Shown piece after piece: positions 29,132-38,527 of a stretch of DNA of 51,633 nucleotides; the first letter of the stretch is position 1; the number at the start of each line of letters is the position of its first letter. The notes under the pieces are model-generated. The model saw only the letters and a program-made list of their open reading frames with translations, was not told the DNA's origin and did no database searches. The DNA comes from Bacteroidota bacterium. Lineage in GTDB: Bacteria > Bacteroidota > Rhodothermia > Balneolales > Balneolaceae. Position numbers and translations under genes: made by a program. The stretch spans positions 1 to 51,633 of the forward strand of contig JAAAOB010000109.1 in the NCBI GenBank assembly GCA_009909035.1, written 5' to 3'.

Positions 29132-30133
29132 GTGTCTTACACGCTCAACGATTTCGATTACAACCTGCCGGACAACCGCATCGCTCAACAACCGGCCACC
29201 CCCCGTGATCATTCGAAACTGCTTGTGTACAACCGGGAAACGGGCACTATTGCGGATGACTATTTTTATAACATCGGGCGTTACCTGCCGGCGGATACAT
29301 CCCTGGTGGTGAACAACAGCAAGGTGGAAAAATGCCGGCTGTTGTTTGAGGACGGCTCAAAAGAGATATTTGTGACCCGCATTGTGGATCCAACAACCGT
29401 TGAGGCGATGGTACGCCCCGGGAAAAAGTTTAAAGTGGGGAAGAGGGTTGAACCGGTTGATGGATTCTCCGTGGAAACCGTGGCTATTGCGGACGATGGA
29501 ATCCGCACGCTGAAACTCAGCCACCCGCTCGATCACCCCAAACTTAAGCCGTATAAAAAAACACCCTTTCCACCGTATATTGAGCAGGATGAGACATTGG
29601 CAGAGCGTTATCAAACGGTATATGCAAAAGATTTGGGAAGTAAAGCAGCTCCTACGGCCGGCCTGCATTTCACACCGGATCTTTTGAAGAAACTGGAAAA
29701 TATTGGGATTCAAAAACACGAGGTAACCCTGCATGTGGGACTGGGAACGTTTGCGCCGGTAAAAACAGAGAAAATAGAAGATCACCAGATGCATAGCGAA
29801 TGGTACCGGCTCACAGACGCGCAGGCGGCCGGCTTGAACAAATGTAAAAATATTACGGCCGTTGGCACTACGAGTGTGCGGGTGCTTGAGTCGGCGGTCC
29901 GGGGCGACGGCTCGTTTGAAGCCTCCAGCGGGGAAACGGATATTTTTATCACGCCCGGCTACCGGTTTACGTCAATTGACCACCTGATCACAAATTTCCA
30001 CCTGCCAAAAAGCACTTTACTGATGCTTGTGGCGGCATTTATGGGGATGGACGAAATGTGGAACGTCTATAATCACGCCATAGAAAATGAGTATCGATTC
30101 TATTCGTTTGGCGATGCGATGCTTATCCTGTAG
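29132..30133 (+). CDS. queA: S-adenosylmethionine:tRNA ribosyltransferase-isomerase
   Basis: QueA adds the epoxycyclopentanediol group from SAM to preQ1-modified tRNA, the next-to-last step of queuosine synthesis. The 333-residue product has DFDYNLPDNRIAQQP, APTAGLHFTPDLL, HVGLGTFAPVK, MHSEWYRL and the tail TNFHLPKSTLLMLVAAFMG. The start is a GTG at 29132; no ATG is available upstream of the conserved N-terminus. Confidence 0.96.
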   Translation: MSYTLNDFDYNLPDNRIAQQPATPRDHSKLLVYNRETGTIADDYFYNIGRYLPADTSLVVNNSKVEKCRLLFEDGSKEIFVTRIVDPTTVEAMVRPGKKFKVGKRVEPVDGFSVETVAIADDGIRTLKLSHPLDHPKLKPYKKTPFPPYIEQDETLAERYQTVYAKDLGSKAAPTAGLHFTPDLLKKLENIGIQKHEVTLHVGLGTFAPVKTEKIEDHQMHSEWYRLTDAQAAGLNKCKNITAVGTTSVRVLESAVRGDGSFEASSGETDIFITPGYRFTSIDHLITNFHLPKSTLLMLVAAFMGMDEMWNVYNHAIENEYRFYSFGDAMLIL

Positions 30134-30282
30134 TTCAATAAAGAAATTGATTTTCTCAGAAGAATTCCTCTCCCATTGCCTGGAATGCGGCTCCTTTGAA
30201 AATTCTCTTTCCTGCTGTTTTAGATTCACTATATTATGCGCGTAATAACAACTGGCTAATTAAGGATTAAATTGAAAAGAGT

Positions 30283-32256
30283 ATGACAACAATTATCATT
30301 GGAGCGGTATTAGCGATTGTGGCTTTGCTTACATGTGCTGCCGTCTATATGTCTGTAAGTAATTCTGATTCAGGCAATGACCAGATGCAGAAAATTGCAA
30401 ATGCTATTAGTGAAGGGGCCATGGCTTTTCTGGGCCGGGAATACCGTACACTGGCTGTTTTTGCCATTATTATTGCCGCATTGCTGTGGTTTTTTCTTGG
30501 TGTATGGACCGCCGTATGCTATGCTATTGGTGCAACATTGAGCGCTACTGCTGGCTTTATTGGTATGCGGGCGGCCACAAAAGGGAATGTTCGTACCGCA
30601 GCCGCAGCAGGCAGCAGCCTTGCAGGAGCGCTTAAAATCGCCTTCAGAAGCGGGGCGGTGATGGGCCTTGCTGTTGTGGGACTGGGCCTTTTAGGGCTTA
30701 CCTCTCTACTCTATATTGGAACATCCACGATTGGATTGGACGAGATTATTCTTGCCCTCTTCGGGTTTAGTTTTGGAGCATCCACCATTGCGTTGTTTAG
30801 CCGGGTGGGAGGTGGAATTTACACCAAAGCCGCCGATGTGGGGGCTGATATTGTAGGAAAAGTTGAGCAGGGAATTCCAGAAGATGACCCCCGGAATCCC
30901 GCTACAATTGCTGATAACGTGGGGGATAACGTGGGCGATATAGCCGGTATGGGTGCCGATCTATACAGCAGTTATGTAGGTAGTATGATTGCGGCCATGG
31001 CTTTAGGACTGGTGCTGACAACCGAACACGTCTACTTTCCGGTTGCATTGAGTTCGCTGGGTATTGTGGCTTCTCTTGCGGGGATGTTGCTGGTCCGTGC
31101 CGATACGGAAGCCGCACTTCAAAAGACGTTGAGAAACAGCTTTCTTTTTTCGGTTGTTGTAGTATTGATTGGGTCCTGGTTCCTGGCAGACTTTTACTTC
31201 GAAAGTTCATCACTTTTCTGGGTCGTACTGGCCGGGCTTGGCGCGGGTGTGATAATTGAGCTTGCTACAGAATTTTATACAAGCAGCCACTTTCGCCCGG
31301 TAAAGCGCCTTGCGGAGTCGTGTGAAACCGGAGCGGCCACAAATATTATTGAAGGACTCGGGTTAGGATTTATGTCAACCGTAGTACCGATGCTTGTGAT
31401 AATCGCCGTGGCTTTTGTCAGCTATACGCTCTCCGGGTTTTATGGGATCGCCATTGCTGCCGTTGCGATGTTATCCACGCTGGGTATCAGCCTTGCAATC
31501 GATGCATATGGCCCCGTGGCCGACAACGCCGGGGGAATTGCGGAAATGGCGGGCCTTCCCGATGAAGTACGGGAACGAACAGATGCCCTGGATGCTGCCG
31601 GAAATATGACGGCGGCAATCGGGAAAGGATTTGCAATTGGAAGCGCCGGACTCACCGCCCTTGCATTTTTTAGTGCCTTTGCCACCCGGGCGGAGCTGGA
31701 TGTCATCAGCTTACTGAACATCAATGTTCTGACCGGGATGTTCCTGGGCGTGCTGATGCCGTTTGTGTTTACCAGCCTTACGATGACAGCCGTGAGCCGG
31801 GCGGCTTTTGAAATGATTGAAGAGGTCCGGCGCCAGTTCAAGGAAATGCCCGGTATACTGAAGGGTGAAGTGGAGCCGGATTACCGCCGCTGCGTGGACA
31901 TCAGTACCGTGGGTGCTTTAAAACAGATGATTGTGCCGGGTCTTCTGATTATTATCCCCCCGATTATTGTTGGCCTGGTTCTCGGGACGGAGTCGCTTGG
32001 CGGGATGATGATCGGTGCCCTTGGAACAGCTATGATGCTGGGAATTGCCTTGAGTAATGCCGGCGGTGCCTGGGATAACGCCAAGAAATTTATCGAAACC
32101 GGCGAACATGGCGGTAAAGGGTCGGACGCTCATGCTGCGTCCGTTATAGGCGATACGGTGGGTGACCCTGCAAAAGATACCAGCGGTCCGTCTCTAAACA
32201 TCCTCATCAAGCTGATGAGTATCGTGGCGCTTACGCTGCTTCCGCTCTTCTTGTAA
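30283..32256 (+). CDS. hppA: K+-dependent membrane-bound pyrophosphatase
   Basis: The 657-residue protein with about 16 membrane segments couples pyrophosphate hydrolysis to H+ (or Na+) export. The catalytic loop [20 protein letters not shown] and [20 protein letters not shown] is intact, as are [18 protein letters not shown] and the C-terminal [18 protein letters not shown]. The [16 protein letters not shown] segment has Ala where K+-independent enzymes have Lys, so K+ dependence is inferred. Ion choice cannot be decided by eye. It is a single gene with its own terminator. Confidence 0.96.
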   Translation: MTTIIIGAVLAIVALLTCAAVYMSVSNSDSGNDQMQKIANAISEGAMAFLGREYRTLAVFAIIIAALLWFFLGVWTAVCYAIGATLSATAGFIGMRAATKGNVRTAAAAGSSLAGALKIAFRSGAVMGLAVVGLGLLGLTSLLYIGTSTIGLDEIILALFGFSFGASTIALFSRVGGGIYTKAADVGADIVGKVEQGIPEDDPRNPATIADNVGDNVGDIAGMGADLYSSYVGSMIAAMALGLVLTTEHVYFPVALSSLGIVASLAGMLLVRADTEAALQKTLRNSFLFSVVVVLIGSWFLADFYFESSSLFWVVLAGLGAGVIIELATEFYTSSHFRPVKRLAESCETGAATNIIEGLGLGFMSTVVPMLVIIAVAFVSYTLSGFYGIAIAAVAMLSTLGISLAIDAYGPVADNAGGIAEMAGLPDEVRERTDALDAAGNMTAAIGKGFAIGSAGLTALAFFSAFATRAELDVISLLNINVLTGMFLGVLMPFVFTSLTMTAVSRAAFEMIEEVRRQFKEMPGILKGEVEPDYRRCVDISTVGALKQMIVPGLLIIIPPIIVGLVLGTESLGGMMIGALGTAMMLGIALSNAGGAWDNAKKFIETGEHGGKGSDAHAASVIGDTVGDPAKDTSGPSLNILIKLMSIVALTLLPLFL

Positions 32257-32281
32257 ACAATGAGCCCAGTTTTTTTATTGC

Positions 32282-32314
32282 AAAAGACTCGTTCGAAAGG
32301 GCGGGTCTTTTTTT
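32282..32314 (+). terminator. Terminator after hppA
   Basis: AAAAGACTCG (32282-32291) pairs with CGGGTCTTTT (32302-32311) apart from one wobble, followed by more T. Confidence 0.85.
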
Positions 32315-32407
32315 GTTGAATTGTTGAGTATCGCGCTTTGCAGGATGTGGAAAGGTTAAATCGTTGAACAGTCGAATTGTTAAATTGAAAAGCTTAGGTA
32401 AAAAACT

Positions 32408-32571
32408 CGAGGCTGTCCAAAAAGGGTGTTCAACAAAGAACTTTACAATCAAACAGTCATACCACGCCACGGCGTGGTATCTCCTGTCCATATCAACGAT
32501 TGGAGATCCCGTATCCCCCATTGGGATCCCTTTGGGAAAGTACGGGATGACAACCTTTTTGGACAGCCTCG
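32408..32571. mobile_element. MITE-like element with 18-bp inverted ends and nested palindromes
   Basis: CGAGGCTGTCCAAAAAGG (32408-32425) is repeated as a perfect inverse at 32554-32571. Inside are ATACCACGCC/GGCGTGGTAT (32459-32480), CTCC/GGAG (32481-32505) and ATCCCGTA/TACGGGAT (32506-32548) with a further TCCC/GGGA stem within. There is no reading frame of note. The ends resemble terminal repeats of some insertion sequences, and a TCGA occurs at both tips as a possible target duplication. The rest of 32257-32689 contains only the hppA terminator. Confidence 0.6.
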
Positions 32572-32689
32572 AAAGAGGGGGATTTTTTGTCAGTCTCATC
32601 ACGAACAATGCATGATAGCCACAAATTTTCATGTAGATCCTAATCAAATATGTTCACAGACGAAAGAGAAGCGGGTTGGCGATGTCGCT

Positions 32690-32896
32690 CTACTCTTCAT
32701 CATACTGTTTGTTATAGGCAAGGGTGATTTTTTGGTTCATGTGCCGTTTATAGTTTTCGTACTCATACCGGCGCACGGTAAATTCTGAATGGTAGGTGCC
32801 ATCGTTGCAGTCGACCCGAAATTTGTCGGGGTCGTCTGTCTCAGTAATCCTGACCTGCACGCGGCCAAGCTTATAGGATTCAATTTCTTTACTCAT
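32690..32896 (-). CDS. Small protein of unknown function
   Basis: The 68-residue hydrophilic product has ESYKLGRVQVRITETDDPDK, FRVDCNDGTYHSEFTVRRYE and YENYKRHMNQKITLAYNKQY. No signal or membrane segment is seen and no family is recognised. The balanced composition and alternating beta-like pattern support a real gene. It is divergent from the lipoprotein gene at 32994 and has the MITE-like element beyond its 3' end. Confidence 0.55.
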   Translation of the reverse strand: MSKEIESYKLGRVQVRITETDDPDKFRVDCNDGTYHSEFTVRRYEYENYKRHMNQKITLAYNKQYDEE

Positions 32897-32993
32897 TTAT
32901 CCAAGAATTCTTTTTTTCCTATCGGAAAGATACATCTTTTGTTTTATATCATTCGAATACAGATTTTATAACATAACAGAAAATCGCATTCAA

Positions 32994-33578
32994 TTGATCA
33001 ATTTGAAAAAAATATATGTAGTTCTTTTTACTTTCCTTCTGATTGCGGGTTGTGCCCGGGAAGAAGCGTCCGACCTGACTCCCGACCTGCCGGCGGATAC
33101 TCCACAGGACAAATTTTTTGCAAGCCTGTTTTCACAGTGCGGTGAGACCTTTATCGGAGAATCAACGTTTCCGGATGATCCCGAACAACCACTTGTAGAT
33201 ACCGAATTGAACGCCACGATCTCAACCTGTACTGAAGAGATGATAGAGATTGACCTGGTGCGCGGCGGAGACACATGGCACGCCACCTGGGTATTGGAAA
33301 TGCGGGATGAGGGGCTGCATCTTTCCCACGACCATTTGGGTGATCAGGCCGAAGATGAATTGGCTGAAGATCACCACACGGGATATGGCGGGTATGCGAA
33401 TGAGCGCGGATCTGCCAACGTACAATATTTCCCAGCGGATGAACATACAGCAGAGATGATTCCGGACGCATCAACCAACGTCTGGACGATTAAACTCAAT
33501 CCGGACCAGGGAACGCTGGTTTATAGTCTGGAACGCAACCAGGAGCCACGGTTCAGGGCAGAGCTAACCAAGAGTTAA
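32994..33578 (+). CDS. Lipoprotein of unknown function
   Basis: The 194-residue product has a lipoprotein signal ending LLIAGC (Cys20). The mature part is acidic with two cysteines (SQCGETF and ISTCTEEM) that could bond, and histidine-rich stretches LHLSHDHLGD and EDHHTGYGGYANERGSANVQ that might bind metal. The ending TLVYSLERNQEPRFRAEL looks like a beta strand pair. The TTG at 32994 is used; a second in-frame TTG at 33003 is equally possible. No family named. It precedes the channel gene by 90 bp. Confidence 0.65.
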   Translation: MINLKKIYVVLFTFLLIAGCAREEASDLTPDLPADTPQDKFFASLFSQCGETFIGESTFPDDPEQPLVDTELNATISTCTEEMIEIDLVRGGDTWHATWVLEMRDEGLHLSHDHLGDQAEDELAEDHHTGYGGYANERGSANVQYFPADEHTAEMIPDASTNVWTIKLNPDQGTLVYSLERNQEPRFRAELTKS

Positions 33579-33668
33579 TGCGAAAGCCGATGGCTCAACG
33601 GGGAGGGATATTTTTTTATGCAAAGTAATGGCAAAAATTTGTTCACCGTCACCTTTTTTATCAAATAA

Positions 33669-35642
33669 ATGGCAGATTCAAAATTCAGGCTAACCAATCC
33701 GCTTCGGTTTTTTATCGAGCGACAATTTGTAAAAGGAGCCCAGTATCAGCTGCTTGCAGTTGTGGCTCTTATCGGGCTCATTTCTCTTTCTGGCGGGGTT
33801 CTTGCGTACCTGATTGAGCATCCGCAAGGCGGCATCAACGAATCCATCTGGTGGGCATTCTTACGGCTAACGGATCCCGGGTACCTGGGAGATGATGAAG
33901 GCACGTGGCTCCGGGTGGTCTCAACATTTTTAACCATCAGCGGGTATGTGGTGTTCCTGGGTGCTCTTGTTGCCATTATGACCCAGTCACTAAAAAGGAA
34001 GATGGAGGAACTTGAGCAGGGGTTAACCCCGGTAGCGGTCAAGAATCATATTGTTATTCTGGGCTGGACCGATCGTACGCCCTCCATCGTGGTTGAGCTG
34101 TTCCAATCGGAAGGTAAACTCAAGCGATTTTTGGCCCGCTTCGGGGCTAAAAAGTTGCGTCTCGTCATCCTGGCTGAAAATTCATCGGCCAAACTTACAC
34201 AGGAACTCAAGGCCGACCGGCTCATCGGTAAGCGAGCTGAGGAAATCATCTTACGAACGGGTGACCCGCTGCAAGCGGACCATCTGCTGCGAGTGGACTG
34301 TTATAACGCATCGGCAATTATTATTCCAAGCCGTAAAAAAAATGGACAGAATCTGCTCACCGCCGATGTGGAAACCATCAAAACACTGCTCTCTTTGAGC
34401 AGTAATCCTAAAATAAAGGAACAAGCTCAGTTGCCGTACGTAGTGGCAGAAATACAGGACGCCAAAAAGTTGCCCGTGGCCCGGCGATCCTACCCCGGCC
34501 CTCTCGAAGTTGTATCCGGAGACTCGATTATCAGCCGGCTCATCACCCAGAATATCCGGCATGCGGGTTTATCAAAAGTCTACAGGGAGTTGCTGTCAAG
34601 AGCCATCAAGTCAGATATTTATACGAGGCACCACGGGGAGCTGACCGGCAAGAAGATTTTTGAAATCGAGCCGTTGTTTCCGAACTGTATCGTGCTGGGC
34701 ATCGTAAAAACAACGGAGGCGGGATATCTGCCAATGCTGAACGTTCGGGATGATGTCACCATCGAGGAAAAGGATAGAATTATTTTTCTTGCCGACACCC
34801 ATGAGGACACAAACCCGCTGAAAGGCAACCGCAGGGTTGAGACCCATGACGTTATCCAGCCGGAGAAAACACGGGACAAAAAACGGAATGAGGGAGGAAA
34901 GGGAACCAGGCGAACCTTAATATTTGGGTGGAACAGCCGAATTCCCTCGCTCATCGAGGAGATGGGAACCTATAAAGATATTCAGTTTAACGTTACGATC
35001 ACCTCGATTCTGCCTGCCGAGGAGAGGATCAAACGAATCAAGGCTTATGGGGCAGATGCATCGAAGGTGGCCTGCACTCATGTTGAGGCCGATTTTATAG
35101 AAGAGGCCCAGCAGCGGGCACTCAACCCCCAAAATTATGATCAGATTCTGTTTATGAGCTCGGATATGCTGGCGGATGGAGAAGAGGCGGACGCCCGTAC
35201 AATTGTAGGAAAAATTATACTTGATAATATTCTTGATGAACATGGCAAAAACTCACCCAATATACTTCTTGAGCTTGCCAATGCTGAAAATCACCACCTG
35301 ATCAAGAGCAAGCGATCGGAAGTTATTATCAGCCCGATGATTTTAAGCCATCTGCTGGCGCAGGTAGCCCTGAGGAGGGAGCTTCAGTCAATTTATACCG
35401 AATTGTTTACCGCCGGTGGTGCCGAAATCGAATTCAGAAAGCATTCCGACTATAACCTGTCCGACGGCAGCTATGTGTTCAGCGACCTTGAAAATAAGTC
35501 AGCTACGTATAGCGAAACGGCAATTGGTGTCTTTAAGTCGTCAACGGGAGATGGATCAAGCCGGCTAATTTTAAACCCCGGCCGGGGCCACGAATTTAAC
35601 CTGACAGCTGAGGACCGTCTCGTAGTTTTGATGTCATATTAA
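33669..35642 (+). CDS. CASTOR/POLLUX-type ion channel with RCK-like domains
   Basis: The 657-residue product has two N-terminal membrane helices (about 28-48 and 83-104) flanking the pore-like IWWAFLRLTDPGYLGDDEG. Next come Rossmann-type regulatory domains: NHIVILGWTDRTPSIVVELF (from about 125) and, after a charged linker at about 395-415, a second RRTLIFGWNSRIPSLIEEMG. This is the layout of prokaryotic CASTOR/POLLUX-like proteins related to potassium or calcium-gated channels. Ion selectivity is not deducible. The gene ends 42 bp before the DUF1080 gene, which is probably unrelated in function. Confidence 0.85.
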   Translation: MADSKFRLTNPLRFFIERQFVKGAQYQLLAVVALIGLISLSGGVLAYLIEHPQGGINESIWWAFLRLTDPGYLGDDEGTWLRVVSTFLTISGYVVFLGALVAIMTQSLKRKMEELEQGLTPVAVKNHIVILGWTDRTPSIVVELFQSEGKLKRFLARFGAKKLRLVILAENSSAKLTQELKADRLIGKRAEEIILRTGDPLQADHLLRVDCYNASAIIIPSRKKNGQNLLTADVETIKTLLSLSSNPKIKEQAQLPYVVAEIQDAKKLPVARRSYPGPLEVVSGDSIISRLITQNIRHAGLSKVYRELLSRAIKSDIYTRHHGELTGKKIFEIEPLFPNCIVLGIVKTTEAGYLPMLNVRDDVTIEEKDRIIFLADTHEDTNPLKGNRRVETHDVIQPEKTRDKKRNEGGKGTRRTLIFGWNSRIPSLIEEMGTYKDIQFNVTITSILPAEERIKRIKAYGADASKVACTHVEADFIEEAQQRALNPQNYDQILFMSSDMLADGEEADARTIVGKIILDNILDEHGKNSPNILLELANAENHHLIKSKRSEVIISPMILSHLLAQVALRRELQSIYTELFTAGGAEIEFRKHSDYNLSDGSYVFSDLENKSATYSETAIGVFKSSTGDGSSRLILNPGRGHEFNLTAEDRLVVLMSY

Positions 35643-35684
35643 TGGATGTACAGCTTTTAATTTTAACTCAGATAAAGAGCATGT

Positions 35685-36446
35685 ATGAAACACGTTAAAA
35701 CATTTATTATAACCGTAATTCTAAGCATAACACTCAGCGGCTTTATCACAGCACAGGAGAGTGAAACCGAATGGGTGCCCGAACTTACAGAAGGGTGGAC
35801 GCCGGTTGACGACTCTGTGCAGACCTTCTCTCCCGGTGAGGCGCCTTCTGACGCGATACACCTATTTGACGGAACTGATCTCTCCGCCTGGACCAGCACA
35901 AATGATGACCGGCGGGATGCCGGCTGGGCGATTGACGATGGGGCGGTCACCGTAGTTCCGGGCAGCGGGAATATACAGACCCGCCGCCGGTTTGGGGATG
36001 TGCAGCTTCATATTGAATGGAAAACACCGGAGATGATTGACGGAGACGGCCAGGGGCGCGGAAACAGCGGCGTATTTTTGCAGGGAATCTATGAGGTCCA
36101 AATCCTGGATTCATGGCAAAACAGCACGTACAGCAATGGTCAGGCGGGCTCCATTTATAAACAGAAAGCCCCCGATGTAAACGCAAGCAAAGCCCCTGGG
36201 GAGTGGCAGTCGTTCGATATTATCTTTGAAGCTCCCCGGTTCGATGATGACGGTTCACTGATCAAGCCGGCCTACATGACGGTACACCACAACGGTGTGC
36301 TAATCCACCACCGGTATGAACTGGACGGGCCAACAAAATATATAGGACTCCCGGAATACACCCCGCACGCGGAAAAACTGCCGATTATGCTGCAGGATCA
36401 CAGCGACAAAATTAGTTTCCGGAATATATGGGTGAGGGAACTTTGA
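35685..36446 (+). CDS. Secreted DUF1080 (3-keto-glycoside hydrolase-like) protein
   Basis: The 253-residue product has a signal peptide (to about residue 24) and a single DUF1080 domain with a concanavalin-like jelly-roll fold. Blocks seen are IHLFDGTDLSAWTS, VQLHIEWKTPE, GNSGVFLQGIYEVQILDSW, GEWQSFDIIFEAPRF, VHHNGVLIHHR and the ending PIMLQDHSDKISFRNIWVRE. Members cleave 3-keto-glycosides or bind sugars in the periplasm. No oxidoreductase partner is adjacent. Confidence 0.88.
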   Translation: MKHVKTFIITVILSITLSGFITAQESETEWVPELTEGWTPVDDSVQTFSPGEAPSDAIHLFDGTDLSAWTSTNDDRRDAGWAIDDGAVTVVPGSGNIQTRRRFGDVQLHIEWKTPEMIDGDGQGRGNSGVFLQGIYEVQILDSWQNSTYSNGQAGSIYKQKAPDVNASKAPGEWQSFDIIFEAPRFDDDGSLIKPAYMTVHHNGVLIHHRYELDGPTKYIGLPEYTPHAEKLPIMLQDHSDKISFRNIWVREL

Positions 36447-36460
36447 GTTAGCTGTTTTTG

Positions 36461-37010
36461 AATCAACCCGAGATTCATAATCCGAGTCTCGGAGAGACGT
36501 CCGCTTTGTAGCCCGGCAATTCATTGCCGGGTTTGGCCGATATCCTAAACAATATAATCCGCGGAGCGGATGGCACGACATGGTTTGGATTATGATACGA
36601 TCTTCAAAAACCGGCATTGGGTACGATCACGGCATGTCGGTCTGCCGGTCGGTTCAAGGTTCTGGAGGGCCGTCCGTTTCACGGACTTCTCGATTCACCG
36701 CGTCCGTCGTTGACCCCCGCGTTGAAACACGGGGCTACAGAGCAGACGTCCCTGCGGGACTGAGCGGTTGGGATAGGTCGATTCCTGGCGGCGATACGGG
36801 CTGTAGACTTGTTTAATCTTTTGTAAGAGGATTACTGAAATCCCCCTGAATCCCCCTTTAGAAAGGGGGACTTTTTGTGTTCCTTGTTTGTGAATCAAAC
36901 GTAGATTCAGAACCCAAGTCTCACCGAGACGACCGCTTTGTAGCCCGGCAATTCATTGCCGGGTTGGGAGATGCGGGCGTATCCCTTGAAATCCGCGGAG
37001 CGGATGGCAC
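36461..37010. repeat. Composite REP-like repeat cluster (copy A)
   Basis: Two block types occur here. P1 (36461-36576 and 36893-37010) has AATCAA.C..AGATTC, GAGTCTC.GAGAGACG-like palindromes, GTAGCCCGGCAATTCATTGC and CCGCGGAGCGGATGGCAC. P2 (36666-36877) has GGCCGTCCGTTTCACGGACT, GGCTACA.AGC.GACGTCCCT, TCGATTCCTGGCGG, and ends ATCCCCCTGAATCCCCCTTT plus GGGGGACTTTTTG. The order P2-P1 recurs at 39966-40240. These are palindrome-rich, non-coding, and fill the gap 36447-37054. Confidence 0.85.
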
Positions 37011-37054
37011 TTGGAAAAATGGTGGTGAAGCAATTTATTATTCGAACCATATCG

Positions 37055-38221
37055 TTAAAAAAGCATTTCCGAGATACCTAATACAGAAAGGGGAACAAGG
37101 AAAAAAAGAGTTACAATATAGGCTCCTACAAACCACTTGCTCTTCTGGGTTTTAACAGCCATTTGTTCAGCAACGGCGGGTGGAATATTTCGAAGAAACG
37201 GAATGGAAAAAATCAGGAGAATAGCAGATAAATTGAAAAGCATATGGAGCAGTGCAATTTGAAATGCCAGAATTGCCGTGGATCCTGTAATGGCAGTGGC
37301 CGCAAGCAAGGCTGTTACGGTTGTACCCAAATTGCCTCCAAGTGTAAAAGGATAGATCTGTTTCATCGTCATGACACCACTGCCTGCCATTGGCACAATA
37401 AGCGCTGTAGTGGTAGATGACGACTGAACTAAAACGGTCATGAGGCCTCCCGCCCCCATGCCGGAGATCGGGCCGCGGCCAACAGCACTGTTCAATATTT
37501 CCAGTGCCTTGCCTTTCATCAGCTTCTTCAAAATTTTTCCGACGGTATGAACCACGTAGAGGATCATGGCTATTCCGATAAGTATCAGCAGAATACCGCG
37601 CCAGGCGCCTTCCACAATTCCGGTCATCCACAACATTGCATTTACCGACGGTGTTATGATGGTGGCAATTAGATTGAAATTGCTCAAATTCAGGCCCGCA
37701 GAGGCGATATCAGATGCAAAAAACCCGGCCAGCCATAGCGAAGCGTTTTCAAGCGGGTGGAATATCAGCTCAATGGGAAAGAGCAATAGAACAGCTAATA
37801 CATTGAACATATCGTGAACCGTCGCAGCAGAAAAGGCTCTTTTAAACTCTTCACCGTCCCTCACATGACCAAGACTCACGATGGTGCTTGTCAGCGAGGT
37901 GCCAATATTTGCGCCCATAATCATCGGTATAGCAATCGAGATGGGAAGTCCGCCTGCCACGAGCCCAACGATGATTGACGTAACCGTACTCGAGCTTTGT
38001 ATAGCCGAAGTGGCCACCAGTCCTACCATCAGTCCAACCAGCGGGTTGGTGGCAAATCCAAAAAGTTGTTCAGCAGCCCCGCCCGTCGATAGCTTAAATC
38101 CATCCCCAATGAGGGCCACGGCTACAAGAAGGAAATAAATGAGTACGACGACAGCTAACCATCTTATCTCGTTACCGTAATGTGTGAGATTCTTCAAGAG
38201 CTTATGTTGAGCAAATTCCAA
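37055..38221 (-). CDS. Na+/phosphate cotransporter (Na/Pi family)
   Basis: The 388-residue membrane protein has the duplicated QSSST signature: ATSAIQSSSTVTSIIVG in the first half and LMTVLVQSSSTTTALIVP in the second. IMGANIGTSLTSTIVSLGHV and LGGNLGTTVTALLAATAI also pair as inverted repeats, as in type II Na/Pi transporters. There is no C-terminal PhoU domain. It probably imports phosphate using the sodium gradient. TTAACA-N5-TTAACA about 85 bp upstream suggests phosphate control. Confidence 0.88.
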   Translation of the reverse strand: MEFAQHKLLKNLTHYGNEIRWLAVVVLIYFLLVAVALIGDGFKLSTGGAAEQLFGFATNPLVGLMVGLVATSAIQSSSTVTSIIVGLVAGGLPISIAIPMIMGANIGTSLTSTIVSLGHVRDGEEFKRAFSAATVHDMFNVLAVLLLFPIELIFHPLENASLWLAGFFASDIASAGLNLSNFNLIATIITPSVNAMLWMTGIVEGAWRGILLILIGIAMILYVVHTVGKILKKLMKGKALEILNSAVGRGPISGMGAGGLMTVLVQSSSTTTALIVPMAGSGVMTMKQIYPFTLGGNLGTTVTALLAATAITGSTAILAFQIALLHMLFNLSAILLIFSIPFLRNIPPAVAEQMAVKTQKSKWFVGAYIVTLFFLVPLSVLGISEMLF

Positions 38222-38301
38222 ACAATTCTCCTGTTAAGGCTGCAGCCGAATGATTAATGAGTAGGGTTACGTCTTTAGATAAGAATCTCTTATTATGACA
38301 A

Positions 38302-38318
38302 TGTTAACAAATTGTTAA
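38302..38318 (-). promoter_or_regulatory. Pho-box-like direct repeat upstream of the Na/Pi transporter
   Basis: On the minus strand TTAACA occurs twice with 5 bp between (38318-38313 and 38307-38302), an 11-bp period. Bacillus PhoP binds TTAACA-type repeats with similar spacing. The site is 81-97 bp before the transporter start. Function is inferred from position and form. The remaining part of 38222-38527 shows no gene. Confidence 0.4.
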
Positions 38319-38527
38319 GCCGGGGCGGCTCTTTGCCTGTCTCTGTAGAAGCTGTTTTCTGTATTTGAAAACGTACAAACAGAAGCAGACGGGGTAATAG
38401 CACGGCATTAGCTATTTATCTGGCGGATGATTCCACGGCCGGTGAGTTTATCCATAATGGACGAATGTGGAATGATCGACAGCTGTTAATATATTGATTG
38501 TAGAACGGCGATAGAATTTACACTTTT

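Noticed and set aside
36877-37155. 92-codon plus-strand frame between the repeats and the Na/Pi gene
   Set aside because: It lies almost entirely within the P1 repeat and overlaps the end of the transporter gene.
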